A stretch of 64,000 nucleotides of DNA from assembly GCA_003243425.1 (NCBI GenBank), contig QFQP01000015.1:89754-153753 (forward strand). The letters run 5' to 3'. Made by a program: the position numbers and the translations under genes. The notes under the pieces are model-generated. The model had not been told where the DNA came from and made no database searches. It saw only the letters and a list, made by a program, of their open reading frames with translations. Below, one piece after another: positions 1 through 8,111 of this stretch. This stretch comes from Archangium gephyra. Lineage in GTDB: Bacteria; Myxococcota; Myxococcia; Myxococcales; Myxococcaceae. Every line of letters begins with the position of its first letter. The first letter of the stretch is position 1.

Positions 1-615
1 ACCGGCCCCGACGGAGGCGGGTCGACGGTGCTGTGGCCGAGCCGCTGGGAACAGGGCCGCGTCGAAGGGTGCGCTCGCAAGCCCTACGACAACGTGTGCT
101 TCACGTCAGACGCTTCGGAGCCCAGCGACGGCGGCCCACCGGTGGCGCTGCTGCACGGGGCGTTCGCAGACGACGGCTCGTTCACGCCGTACGGCCAGAC
201 GTTCGACGCACGCGGCGCCGCCCTCGCGCGCGACGAGACCGTCGTCACCATCGAGCGCAACACGGGTGTGATGCTGTTCACGCCCGAGATCGGCGCGCAG
301 CAGCGCGTCTCGCCGATCGACGCCCCGGCCGGCGGCCTCTCGTGGCCGGCGACGCGCGGTGATGGGTACGTGTACGTGATGAATCACGAGGGCCTGTGGT
401 GGGCACCTGATGATGGGAGCAGCGGCCTGCGCCTGTTCCGGGTCGACGGGTTTGCCGGCCTCACGGAGCCTTTCGCAGGGCTGGTGTTGATGGACGACGG
501 CGCCATCGTCGCCGTGCCGGGTGCGACGCAGGAGATTCTGGTGCTGTCGCCCGTCGACGGTGGCGCGACGGTTCCTTCCGCGGTGGGGTTGTCGCCGTTC
601 TTCAACAAGCTCTGA
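1..615 (+). CDS. Beta-propeller-like protein, C-terminal part (gene enters from the left edge)
   Basis: The frame is open from base 1 to the TGA at 613-615 (204 residues), so the true start lies outside the window; an internal GTG at 28 is not a convincing start. Repeated short strands (VVTIERNTGVMLFTPE, GYVYVMNHEGLWW, RLFRVDG, VLMDDGAIVAVPG) look like blades of a WD40/SMP-30-like propeller, probably of a secreted or lipoprotein. No enzyme motif is visible. The last ~150 codons recur, frameshifted, at 4924-5353. Propeller fold is inferred; function unknown. Confidence 0.55.
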   Translation, partial: TGPDGGGSTVLWPSRWEQGRVEGCARKPYDNVCFTSDASEPSDGGPPVALLHGAFADDGSFTPYGQTFDARGAALARDETVVTIERNTGVMLFTPEIGAQQRVSPIDAPAGGLSWPATRGDGYVYVMNHEGLWWAPDDGSSGLRLFRVDGFAGLTEPFAGLVLMDDGAIVAVPGATQEILVLSPVDGGATVPSAVGLSPFFNKL

Positions 616-657
616 GCAGCAGCCGGGAACGGGCGCTCAGCAGCGTCACGGCGACGT

Positions 658-1053
658 TCATCGCGCGGCCTCCACCCCGACCTCCAACAACACGCCCGGG
701 CGCGCGAGCCCGCGCACCACCGCGACGCTCACCACCGGCGGCGTCTTCGATGCTCCGAACGTGGGCGCGAACACGCCATACGCGGCGCGCAGGTCGGCGC
801 CTTCGGCGATCCACACCGTGACGCGAAACACGTCGCTCCAGCTGCAGCCACCGGCCTTCAACGCAGCCTCGAGGTTGATCAACACCTGCCTGGCCTGCGC
901 CACGACGTCGCCTTCGCCGACCAACTTTCCGCTCGTGTCGACCGCGTTCTGACCACCGACGACCACCAGGGTCGCGCCCGGTGGAATCACCGCGACGTGT
1001 GAATAGACGTCACTGCCGTGCAGCGCTTCGCTCTTCGGAAAGGTGAGGTGCAT
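658..1053 (-). CDS. RidA family reactive-intermediate deaminase
   Basis: A 131-residue protein of the RidA/YjgF/UK114 family, whose members hydrolyse reactive enamine/imine intermediates released by PLP enzymes. Visible family features are GGQNAVDTSGKLVGEGD, a QARQVLINLEAALKAGG helix and the VFRVTVWI strand. The Met at 1053 gives the usual family length; an upstream extension to 1113 would add 20 unlike residues. It is divergent from an HxlR regulator starting 62 bases away, with a palindrome between them, so it is a likely target of that regulator. Its 3' half is duplicated in decayed form at 5354-5547. Confidence 0.85.
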   Translation of the reverse strand: MHLTFPKSEALHGSDVYSHVAVIPPGATLVVVGGQNAVDTSGKLVGEGDVVAQARQVLINLEAALKAGGCSWSDVFRVTVWIAEGADLRAAYGVFAPTFGASKTPPVVSVAVVRGLARPGVLLEVGVEAAR

Positions 1054-1089
1054 TGGCCTTTCATGCGCGCGCGTGGAAGACCGACAAGA

Positions 1090-1107
1090 GGTTGCCGGTC
1101 TGCAACC
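1090..1107. promoter_or_regulatory. Palindrome between divergent ridA and hxlR genes
   Basis: GGTTGC-CGGTCT-GCAACC is a perfect 6+6 inverted repeat with a 6-base spacer. It lies nine bases before the hxlR-type start and 36 bases before the ridA start. HxlR-family dimers bind such repeats and often regulate the divergent gene, so this is a candidate operator. Binding is inferred. Confidence 0.35.
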
Positions 1108-1115
1108 ATTCACGC

Positions 1116-1463
1116 ATGCAGACCTGGACGCTCGGGAAGCACAGCGCCGTATGCCCCATCGCCCTCACCGCGAGGCTGCTGGTGTCACGCTGGAAGACCA
1201 ACGTGTTGTGGATGGTGTGGCGCGCGAACGACGGCGGCGCCAACCGCTTCAACGAATTGCTGCGCAGGCTCCCGGGCATCAACCGCGGCGTGTTGATGCG
1301 CACGCTGCGCGAGCTCGAAGACGACGGCCTGCTTCAGCGCACGGAGCACGGCAAGCGCCCGGCTCCAGTCGAGTACGCGCTCACCGAGAAGGCGTTGGCG
1401 CTGAACGGCGCACTGGCCGCGCTCGCGCAGTGGGGCCGCACCTACGGCACCGTCACGCCGTGA
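1116..1463 (+). CDS. HxlR-family winged-helix transcriptional regulator
   Basis: A 115-residue protein with the standard HxlR layout: an N-terminal CPI segment, LLVSRWKTNVLWMVW, the NRFNELLRRLPGINRGVLMRTLRELEDDGLL recognition region and a C-terminal helix ending AALAQWGRTYGTVTP. An upstream in-frame ATG at 1053 would add 21 residues absent from the family, so the Met at 1116 is preferred. It probably autoregulates and controls the divergent ridA gene. The last 26 codons are duplicated as a remnant at 5548-5626. Confidence 0.85.
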   Translation: MQTWTLGKHSAVCPIALTARLLVSRWKTNVLWMVWRANDGGANRFNELLRRLPGINRGVLMRTLRELEDDGLLQRTEHGKRPAPVEYALTEKALALNGALAALAQWGRTYGTVTP

Positions 1464-1612
1464 GGGCGAAGCGGCGTCGCTTGCCAACCCCTCGAGAAAC
1501 ACCCGTGCACCGCAGAAAACGGGTGGCACCCGCCCGTGTGGGGAATCGCCGCGGTTCGCGCGACCTCACTTCGACGTGGCACTTACGCCGCGCCGTCCAG
1601 GGAGCAGGTCAT

Positions 1613-1745
1613 CTGACCACGAGCGCCCCAGCGCGCGTCAGTGGCGTGACCGCGCCGGCGCCGCAGGCCTGTTCGTAACAAGCAGGGCGTGAACCCTTTC
1701 GCGTCCTCCCCATGGAGGCTGCCGTCCCTCCAACTCGAGTGACCC
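1613..1745. repeat. Diverged direct repeat, copy A
   Basis: It starts CTGACCAC and runs through GCCGGCGCCGC, CTGTTCG, AGCAGGGC, TGAACC, CGCGTCCT and GGCTGCCG to CTCGAGTGACCC. The same landmarks in the same order occur in copy B at 1903-2034, with many substitutions and small gaps. Read on the minus strand both resemble the 3' end of a coding sequence, but no frame is preserved, so this is probably a remnant of a duplicated gene end. Confidence 0.5.
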
Positions 1746-1902
1746 CGCCTCAGCTTCGGCTCTGAAGGGGTGAGGGGCGTCGGGTGTTGCGTCCCTGCTC
1801 CACCCGCACGGCCTCTCTTTTCGAGCGCCAGTTCACGCGGCTCACGAAGCTTCGTGAAGCTCGGCGTTCGTCGGTCAGATACCACGGTCCTGACCGGGTC
1901 AA

Positions 1903-2034
1903 CTGACCACCGGAGCCCCGACGAGCACCAGTGGAGTGACCTCGCCGGCGCCGCGGTCCTGTTCGACACGAGCAGGGCCTGAACCTTCGCGTCCTTCCCC
2001 ATGAAGGCTGCCGCCCTCCAACCTCGAGCGACCC
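1903..2034. repeat. Diverged direct repeat, copy B
   Basis: Second copy of the segment at 1613-1745, about 290 bases further on. Shared blocks include GCCGGCGCCGC, CCTGTTCG and GCGTCCT. On the minus strand a frame reading GAGEVTPLVLVGAPVV with an in-frame stop looks like a protein C-terminus that is not preserved in copy A. Confidence 0.5.
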
Positions 2035-2294
2035 GGCACCGTCTTCGGTTGCAGGCGCTCGACCTGCTGGAGCCCGCCGACGTTCGCAGCTACCACCCTA
2101 TTGGGTGGTTCGTGCCCACGTGCTGGAGACGAGCGGACGACGTTCGGAAGCACTCGCCGTACGTCAGCCCGCCATCGGGCTCACCGAAGCTCAAAGACGC
2201 ACGCGGCACGCCCTGAGGTCAGTTCGGTTTTCTCTCAACGTTTCTGTCGAAACTTCGTCAATGCCGAACTGTGAGCGGCGGTTACTGCAGGCTC

Positions 2295-2741
2295 ATGCAC
2301 GAGGAACGCGACGACGCACTGAGGATGCTGGCAAAGCTCGGGTTTCGGGGTCTCGACGTCTACCTGGCGGAGCTGATGCCGGCCGTTGAAATGGCCTGGG
2401 CCGACGGAGTCATTCAGCCGAATGAACGCGCGGTGCTCGAAGCGTATTGTGAGTCGCTGGTCGAAGAGCTGAACCGCCAGGCTGGTGCGCCCTTCTTTTC
2501 GCTGCGCCGCGCGCTGCGCATGCTCGACCGCGCCACGGCGCGAAGACTGCCCCCCAGTCAGCGCCGCGAAGCGCTCGTCGCCCTGAAGCAGCTGGCGGGC
2601 ATCTCGCCGCGCGGCGCAGAAATCTGTGCGCGCATGGTGACCTGGGCCGAGGCCGTCGCTGCCGTCGACGGGCGCCCGGTGTGGGACACGCGCGAACTCT
2701 TCTGGCTGCAGTTCATGAAGCGCAACCTCGGCCTCGCCTGA
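2295..2741 (+). CDS. TerB-like helical protein
   Basis: A 148-residue, all-helical, soluble protein. The segment LAELMPAVEMAWADGVIQPNERAVLEAYC matches the TerB/TerB-like pattern, in which an acidic, metal-binding helix-turn-helix unit contains a D-G-x-hydrophobic-x-x-x-E core. A Met at 2295 is chosen; a GTG at 2271 is possible and neither has a clear ribosome site. It converges on the LysR gene, 21 bases away. TerB domains occur in stress and membrane-associated proteins; no specific role can be given. Confidence 0.55.
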   Translation: MHEERDDALRMLAKLGFRGLDVYLAELMPAVEMAWADGVIQPNERAVLEAYCESLVEELNRQAGAPFFSLRRALRMLDRATARRLPPSQRREALVALKQLAGISPRGAEICARMVTWAEAVAAVDGRPVWDTRELFWLQFMKRNLGLA

Positions 2742-2762
2742 GCCATGACGACGCGCGGACGC

Positions 2763-3653
2763 TCACGCTCGCCTGGGCGGCGCCGCGTGGGCGGCCTTCA
2801 GCATCGCCTCGACCGCGGGATGCCGCCGCTGCCGCTCCAGCGTCACTGCGTAATACGACTCACCGACCTCCAGGCGCCCGAGCTCCAGCAGGCCGTAGAG
2901 CGCGGCGATCTCTTCGGCCACGAGCTCGGGCGCCGGCACGATGCCGAAGCCCGAGGCCCCCAGCGTCTTGAGCAACGCGCTGTCGTCCACCTCGGCGACG
3001 ACGAGCGGCCTGACGCCAACGCGCGAGAACTCGTCGTCGAGCAGGGTTCGCTGAGCGCTCTGCGCAGCCGGCAGCAGCAGCGGCGCACCGTCCAGCGACC
3101 GCGGAAAGGCGGGGGCCAGGCGCGCGTGGAGATCTGCGCGGCAGAACAGCGCCAACGGTGAGGAGCCGACGGGCTCGAAGATTGACCTGACGGCGTGGGC
3201 GCTCGCCGTCTCGTCGGTCAGCACCACGTCGAGGCGATGCGCCGCGAGGTCACCCATGAGCTGCACCGAGCTGCCGTGCTGCACCTTCAAACGAAAGCCC
3301 TGCTGCATCGCCGGCGTCACCAGGCGGCGCGCGATGAGCCGCGGCAAGGACGCCACGATTCCCACGCGAAGAGGCGACTTGAGGTGGTCGTCACCCCTGG
3401 CCACCGCCAGCACTTCCTGACCGAGGGCGAAGAGCTCGTCGGCCACGCGGGCCACGCGCTCTCCCTCGGGCGTGAGCTCGAGTCGCCTGCCGCGCTTCTC
3501 GAGGAGCCGGACACCCAACCGGTCTTCGATGGCTTTGACCTGCGCCCAGATGGTGGACGCGGACACATGGAGCTCTTTGGCGGCGGCAGACAAACCGCCG
3601 CGCCGGGCCACGAGCCAGAAGCACTGGAGATGGTGGTAGTTGAGCGAGCTCAT
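2763..3653 (-). CDS. LysR-family transcriptional regulator, NhaR-like
   Basis: A 296-residue regulator. The N-terminus, with NYHHLQCFWLVARRGGLSAA and then AKELHVSASTIWAQVKAIEDRLG, is the wHTH of the NhaR branch of the LysR family; NhaR controls a sodium/proton antiporter in enterobacteria. Residues from about 95 form the periplasmic-binding-like effector domain. It lies 46 bases downstream of the truncated NmrA-like gene on the same strand. No antiporter gene is nearby, so the target is unknown. Confidence 0.85.
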   Translation of the reverse strand: MSSLNYHHLQCFWLVARRGGLSAAAKELHVSASTIWAQVKAIEDRLGVRLLEKRGRRLELTPEGERVARVADELFALGQEVLAVARGDDHLKSPLRVGIVASLPRLIARRLVTPAMQQGFRLKVQHGSSVQLMGDLAAHRLDVVLTDETASAHAVRSIFEPVGSSPLALFCRADLHARLAPAFPRSLDGAPLLLPAAQSAQRTLLDDEFSRVGVRPLVVAEVDDSALLKTLGASGFGIVPAPELVAEEIAALYGLLELGRLEVGESYYAVTLERQRRHPAVEAMLKAAHAAPPRRA

Positions 3654-3699
3654 CGGCGCGGGCGCGGGTCACAGGCCCGCTGAGCGATTCTGGCATCGC

Positions 3700-4380
3700 T
3701 CATGCGGCAGACGCCCACAGCCTCGCGTGTTCCCTCACATACGAGGTCACCGAGCGCGGCGCCCGCCCCGACAATTCGGTCATCTGGGCATCGGCGAGCT
3801 CGGCGGCGCCGGTTCGAAGAATCAGATGGAGCACCGTGAGCAGCGACGCGTCGTCGGCGCTCATGCCGCGGTTCATCAACACCGTGACGTAGCCAAAGAC
3901 GGGCACGGCTTCGACCCGCACGGGGCGATGGAGTGCGATGCGGAGCACCTCGAGCACCTCGTCCCACGACTCCACCGGCGGGCCGGCCAGCTCGTAGACC
4001 TTCCCCCGGTGGCTCGCCGGCGTCAGGAGCACGGTGGCGGCGACCTCTGCGACTTCCCGCGCGTCGACCCAGTTCACGCGCCGCTCCTGCACCGGAACGA
4101 ACAGACAGCCCTGCTCCACGAGGTCGTCTTTGAAGCGGCTCTCGAGGTTCTGCAGAAAGAACGCCGAGCGAAGCACGGTGAACGCCGCCGTGCGCCGGTG
4201 GAGGTGCTGCTCGATGAGCCGATGCGGCATGTGGGCGCTGTGGTCGGCGCCGGCGATCGACAGAAACACGATGTGTTCGACCCCGTTTGAGAGCGCGAAG
4301 TCGATGAACGGAAGCACGGTGGTCCTGACGTCGACCAGGGCCGGCGGCCGCACCAGAAAGCCCGAGGTGCATGAGACTCC
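3700..4380 (-). pseudogene. NmrA-like NAD(P)-binding oxidoreductase lacking its N-terminus
   Basis: The readable part matches NmrA/SDR-like proteins from the segment FLVRPPALVD onward, through FALSNGVEHIVFLSIAGAD, RSAFFLQNL, VNWVDAREVAEVAA and a helical C-terminus. The first ~70 residues, with the Rossmann Gly-rich nucleotide-binding loop, are missing. An in-frame TGA lies a few codons upstream of the homology (near 4390), so no longer product is possible. The only start is a GTG at 4353, which would make a 217-residue protein unable to bind NAD(P) in the usual way. The break abuts the rearranged block at 4531-5626. Confidence 0.7.
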
Positions 4381-4530
4381 TTCGCGTCACGGTGACCTGA
4401 CGGGACGTAGCGACCACCGCAGTCTTTGTTTCGTAAGGGCGGTTCCCCGCGTCGTCATTGACGAACTTTCCGAGGGAACGTTTCGGTCACGCCGAAACGA
4501 CGCGGTGCTTCTCGGGCGCGAGCACGTTCC

Positions 4531-4925
4531 TCACGGCAGCGCCGCGAGCCACTTCTCGACGGCCGCCACGCTGAACTCCGGCGCTTCTTCCTGCGGCAGG
4601 TGCCCGAGGTTGGGGAACACCACCAGCGCGCTGTTGGGGACACCAGCGTCGAACCGCTGAATCAACCGGTCTTCCGCGCCCCACAGAATCAACGTCGGCA
4701 CCTGCAGCGACTTCAGCTGGTCGATTGCCTTCACGAGCGTGAGCTCGAAGTACCGGTCGACCACCTCCGGCGTGACCTTCGATTGATCCACGTACACGTT
4801 GCGCACGCTGCCTTCGATGACCGAGCGCGGCAGCAACTTCTCGGCGAGCCTCCGCAGGCCCGGCGTGCGCGCGATGCGAACGCCGATGGGCACCGACTTC
4901 GACTGCAGCGGGTAGCCCGACGCGT
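4531..4925 (-). pseudogene. Internally deleted copy of the alpha/beta hydrolase at 7055-8008
   Basis: The sequence is nearly identical to the C-terminal half of the intact hydrolase, from ASGYPLQSKSVPIG to VEKWLA. It has lost a 15-base piece near 4655 and about 57 bases near 4720, both in-frame overall. It therefore keeps an open frame of up to 138 codons but lacks the nucleophile Ser and the oxyanion region entirely. At about 4922 it switches without a gap into sequence matching base 160 onward of this window. It is a dead fragment, not an enzyme. Confidence 0.8.
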
Positions 4926-5353
4926 TCGCAGGCGATGGCTCGTTCACCTCGTTTGCCCAGGAGTTCGACGACGCGGCGCGGCCATCGCGCGCGACGAGAC
5001 CATCGTCACCATCGAGCGCAACACGGGAATGATGCTGTTCACGCCCGAGGTCGGGCCGCAGTCGCGCGCGCCGGCGCTCGTGGCCCGCGACTCGCGGTGA
5101 CGGGTGCGTGTACGTGATGAACCACGAGGGCCTGTGGTGGGTCCCCAGGGCTCAGGGGTCTGGTCTGCGGCTGTTCCGGGTGAGCGGCTATTCGGGGCTC
5201 ACGGGGCCCTTCGCGAGGCTGGTGTTGATGGACGACGGGAACGTCATCGCCGTGCCCGGCGCGGCGCAGGAGAGCCTGGTGCTGGAGCCGGTCGATGGCC
5301 GCGCGACGGTTCCTCCCGCGGTGGGGTTGTCGCCGTTCTTCAACAAGCTCTGA
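4924..5353 (+). pseudogene. Frameshifted copy of the propeller-like gene at 1-615
   Basis: Matches 160-615, including TIERNTG, MLFTPEVG, YVMNHEGLWW, LVLMDDGN and the identical C-terminus AVGLSPFFNKL. The first half is in one frame up to a stop near 5098 and the second half (5108-5353) in another, so there is no continuous product. Small gaps separate the copies near 4965 and 5080. No start codon or signal sequence precedes it; upstream is the hydrolase fragment. Confidence 0.8.
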
Positions 5354-5547
5354 CGGCTTGATCACCCGCGGGCAGCCTCGAGGCCGACCTCCACCCCACC
5401 CCAGCCGGGCCAACGCGCGCACGACCGCCACGGTCACCACCGGCGGTGTCTTCGACCTGCCGAACGTCGCAGCGAAAACGCCGTACGCCGCGCGCAGGTC
5501 AGCGCCTTCGGCGATCCACGCCGTCACGCGAAACACGTCGCTCCACC
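5354..5547 (-). pseudogene. Remnant of a ridA copy
   Basis: Aligns with 616-841, the 3' part of the intact ridA gene, including the codons for VFRVT, WIAEGADLRAAYGVF and KTPPV. It stops at the Ser-Asp-Val-Phe region; everything upstream (equivalent to bases ~842-1053) is deleted. At 5547 the match jumps directly to the end of the hxlR gene. Confidence 0.75.
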
Positions 5548-5626
5548 CGAGAAGGTGCTGGCGCTGAGCGACGCGCTCGCCGCGCTCGCGCAGTGGGGCC
5601 GGAGCTACGACACCGTCACTCCGTGA
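5548..5626 (+). pseudogene. Remnant of an hxlR copy (last ~26 codons)
   Basis: Aligns with 1385-1463, encoding the C-terminal helix with LAALAQWGR and ending at the equivalent stop. It shows that the duplicated block extended past the regulator before a ~540-base internal deletion. Its last 11 bases overlap the 3' end of the ATP-grasp gene on the other strand. Confidence 0.7.
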
Positions 5627-6333
5627 GCGCGGTCTTCAGGTTGCCGAAGAGCACGTCGGGGTCGTTCCTCGACAGGCCCGACATGCAGCCGTCGTTCAGC
5701 TCCACGACGAGCCAGTCTCCCTGCTCGGTCTGCGCGACGTCGGCCACCCAGAAATCGATGTTCGACCCGCCCCGCTTCGCCACCTCTTCGAGGAACGCCT
5801 GCGGCACGTTGTCTTCGGGGTCGACGACCTCGTGCGACCAGTAGAACGCCTTGCTGATCAACCGCTCCTTGAAGAAGAAGCAGCGGAACTCGTGCGAGAT
5901 CGGCAGGCCGGTCGGCATCAGGCCGTGGTTGCGGAGCGGTACGTACTTCCGCACCACGATTTCCTGCGTGCTGATCAACCCGTCTTCGAGCAGCCGGCCG
6001 TACACCTCGCCCGCGTCACGAAACGTCGGCGCGAACATGTGCGTCTTCCAGGCGGAACCACGTCTGCGGCGTGAGGTCTTCGAAGTCGGGGTACCAGCGT
6101 CGCAGCTCCGCCGCGTAGCAGTGCTGCCGGAAGGAATTGATGAGCCGGCTGCCGAGCACGGTGACGTCGGTCTCGAGCTCCTTCCCGAAGGGCAGCGCGC
6201 AGTAGCGGGGGATGACGAGGCTGTCGCGCGGCACCTGCGCTCGCGACGTGTAGACCGGGAAGTGTCGGCCAATCGCTTCGAGTTCGTCGGTATCGAACTC
6301 GTCCGTCTGTCTGAAGAGCACCGTGGGGGTCAT
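5616..6333 (-). pseudogene. ATP-grasp protein interrupted by a single-base frameshift
   Basis: Two frames together give a ~238-residue ATP-grasp-like protein. The N-terminal part starts at MTPTVLFRQTDEF (6333) and reads to TWFRL. The C-terminal part reads THMFAPTFRDAGEVYGRLL, then FRCFFFKERLISKAFYWS, NIDFWVADVAQTE and WLVVELNDGCMSGL, which resembles the ATP/metal-binding end of the fold. The switch is at about 6044-6052, where CTGGAAG would need to be CTGAAG to restore WFRLKTHMF. It may be a real mutation or an assembly error. The 3' end overlaps the hxlR remnant. Confidence 0.7.
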
Positions 6334-6562
6334 GGTCGTGCGGTGACGATGCTTGATGAAGGTGGCTGACGGCGGGCGCGCGGAAGGTCGTCGTCTTCGT
6401 GACCGGGCAACTTGCTTCAAGCGTCGCCTCCTTCACGTGGTGACGTGCACCGACTCACGAATCTGCGCTGCGACCGCTCGCTTCGGGTGATCGAAGAGAC
6501 GACCGACTGGAACCGGGGTGAGGATCCACAGGGCGCTGACCAGCCCCTGCGCGACGCGCTGA

Positions 6563-6742
6563 TCAGCTCGACAACGCCCGCTGCGAGGCGGGGAAGAGCG
6601 TGGCCGGCGCGAGCTCGACGGCGGCCTCGGAGCGCGGAACGCCCTGCACCACTTCATCGCGCTGCGCCGCTTCGACCGGCACGACGAAGCCCATGGCCAC
6701 CAACAGGGCCTCGGCCAGCCGGCTGAGGAGCGAAGCGCTCAT
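6563..6742 (-). CDS. Small hypothetical protein with a possible signal peptide
   Basis: A 59-codon frame with an ATG start. The first ~27 residues (SLLSRLAEALLVAMGFVVPVEAA) look like a signal peptide or membrane helix; the rest is unremarkable. Its stop lies inside a TGATCA palindrome. It sits in a decayed region and may itself be a fragment. No family recognised. Confidence 0.25.
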   Translation of the reverse strand: MSASLLSRLAEALLVAMGFVVPVEAAQRDEVVQGVPRSEAAVELAPATLFPASQRALSS

Positions 6743-6799
6743 GGTCGCAGGCTTAACCGCCGCTCACGGCCGCGCCAGCCGGAGCACGAAAGAACTACC

Positions 6800-6824
6800 G
6801 GGCGCGGAGGAAGCCTCCGCGCCC
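6800..6824 (-). terminator. Strong GC-rich hairpin, possible terminator
   Basis: GGGCGCGGAGG and CCTCCGCGCCC form a perfect 11-base stem around a three-base loop. On the minus strand it is followed by a short T-rich run (TTCTTT), which suits termination of minus-strand transcription coming from about 7020. There is no U-tract on the plus strand. Confidence 0.5.
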
Positions 6825-6831
6825 GTGAACA

Positions 6832-7020
6832 TCACCGCTGATCTCTGCTGGTGCTCCACAGGCAGCTCGTGGCGGCCGTAGAGCAGTTGTTCACGATCTT
6901 GATGTCCGCGTTGTGCGCCGGACCGCCATGCGCGTTCACTGCGAGACCGGTGTTGGTGTCGCTCTTGATGAGACCCTGGCTGAACGTCCACCGGCAGTCA
7001 GACGATGACGACGCGTGCAT
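6832..7020 (-). pseudogene. Ricin-type lectin-like (beta-trefoil) remnant
   Basis: A 62-codon frame contains CRWTFSQGLIKSDTNTGLAVNA, then HGGPAHNADIKIVNNC and SCLW. The spacing of W, D, LAVNA, G and the final CxxxxxxCxW unit resembles one repeat of ricin-B-type beta-trefoil lectin domains found in secreted myxobacterial proteins. A complete domain would need about three such repeats and a secretion signal; neither is present. Probably a fragment, though a tiny expressed protein cannot be excluded. Confidence 0.4.
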
Positions 7021-7054
7021 TCAGCTCATGAAACTCCTGAGCACACCTGGGTCA

Positions 7055-8008
7055 TCAATCGTGAATGAGCGTCGCGAGCCACTTCTCGACGGCCGCCACG
7101 CTGAGCTCCGGCGCTTCTTCCTGCGGTACGTGCCCGACGTTGGGGAACACCACCAGCGCGCTGTTGGGGACATCAGCGTCGAACCGCTGCCCGTACTCGA
7201 GTGGAATCAACCGATCTTCCGCGCCCCACAGAATCAACGTCGGCACGTGCAGCGACTTCAGCTGGTCCGTGTCGCCGGCCAGCGGCACCTGCTCGAAGCG
7301 CCGCGCGAGCGCCACGCGGTTGCCTTCACGCAGCGTGAGCTCGAAGTACCGGTCGACCACTTCAGGCGTCACCTTCGATTGATCCACGTACACGTTGCGC
7401 ACGCTGTCTTCGATGACCGAGCGCGGCAGCAACTTCTCGGCGAGCCTCCGCAGGCCCGGCGTGCGCGCGATGCGAAAGCCGATGGGCACCGACTTCGACT
7501 GCAGCGGGTAGCCCGACGCGTCGACGAGCACCAGCGCGCTCACCTCACCCGGGTAGGCCACCGCGTATTCCCACGCGATGCGGCCACCGTACGAGTTGCC
7601 GCCCACCACCGGCTGCTTCACGTCGAGCTTCTCCAGCAACGCGTGCAGCACCCGCAGCGTCTGCGCGATGGACACGTCGCCGTCGGCCGACGCGCCCGTG
7701 AGCCCGAAGCCCGGCAGGTCGAGCGTGATGACCCGATGCGTCTTCGAGAGCACCGCGACCCACGGCTCCCAGGTGTGCAGGCTCGCCGAGGTGCCGTGCA
7801 ACAGCACGATGGGCCGCGCGTCGTCACGCGGGCCCACGTCGCGCACGTGCACCCGCAACGTCTCGATTTCGACGAACTGCGAGGGCGGCGGCGCCCACCG
7901 CGCGGTGAGCGCTTCGACGGAGCGATCCGGCTCCCACGCGCGCCAGAGGAGCGCCGTCACTGCCAGCACCACCACCACTGCGAACAGGCCGGAGATGCGC
8001 TTCACCAT
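7055..8008 (-). CDS. Membrane-anchored alpha/beta hydrolase
   Basis: A 317-residue hydrolase. It starts with an N-terminal transmembrane anchor (MVKRISGLFAVVVVLAV, about residues 5-25), followed by a complete fold: oxyanion motif VLLHGTSAS, GNSYGG with nucleophile Ser139, an acid segment ILWGAEDRLIP, and catalytic His293 in GHVPQEEAP. The Met at 8008 gives the natural anchor; an upstream Met at 8059 only adds charged residues. The catalytic face is probably periplasmic or extracytoplasmic; substrate unknown. A decayed partial copy lies at 4531-4925. Confidence 0.85.
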   Translation of the reverse strand: MVKRISGLFAVVVVLAVTALLWRAWEPDRSVEALTARWAPPPSQFVEIETLRVHVRDVGPRDDARPIVLLHGTSASLHTWEPWVAVLSKTHRVITLDLPGFGLTGASADGDVSIAQTLRVLHALLEKLDVKQPVVGGNSYGGRIAWEYAVAYPGEVSALVLVDASGYPLQSKSVPIGFRIARTPGLRRLAEKLLPRSVIEDSVRNVYVDQSKVTPEVVDRYFELTLREGNRVALARRFEQVPLAGDTDQLKSLHVPTLILWGAEDRLIPLEYGQRFDADVPNSALVVFPNVGHVPQEEAPELSVAAVEKWLATLIHD

Positions 8009-8111
8009 GCGTGTGCTCCCGATGACATCAGTCACTTCACGATGCCACCGATTCGTCACGACGCCGGGACAACTCGTCGTGCGTGGGGAATGCGGGTGTT
8101 AGAGGCGACAC

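Larger units (their letters stand above)
1464..2294. other. Gene-free stretch with degenerate duplicated sequence
   Basis: No convincing gene was found in these ~830 bases. The open frames are short, mutually overlapping and low in complexity. Two diverged copies of a ~130-base segment (1613-1745 and 1903-2034) show that it contains duplicated, decayed material. It belongs to the rearranged zone that continues to about 8050. Confidence 0.5.

Noticed and set aside
1..8050. A mobile element behind the rearrangements
   Set aside because: No transposase, integrase, terminal inverted repeat or target duplication was seen; the junctions look like recombination at short identities.
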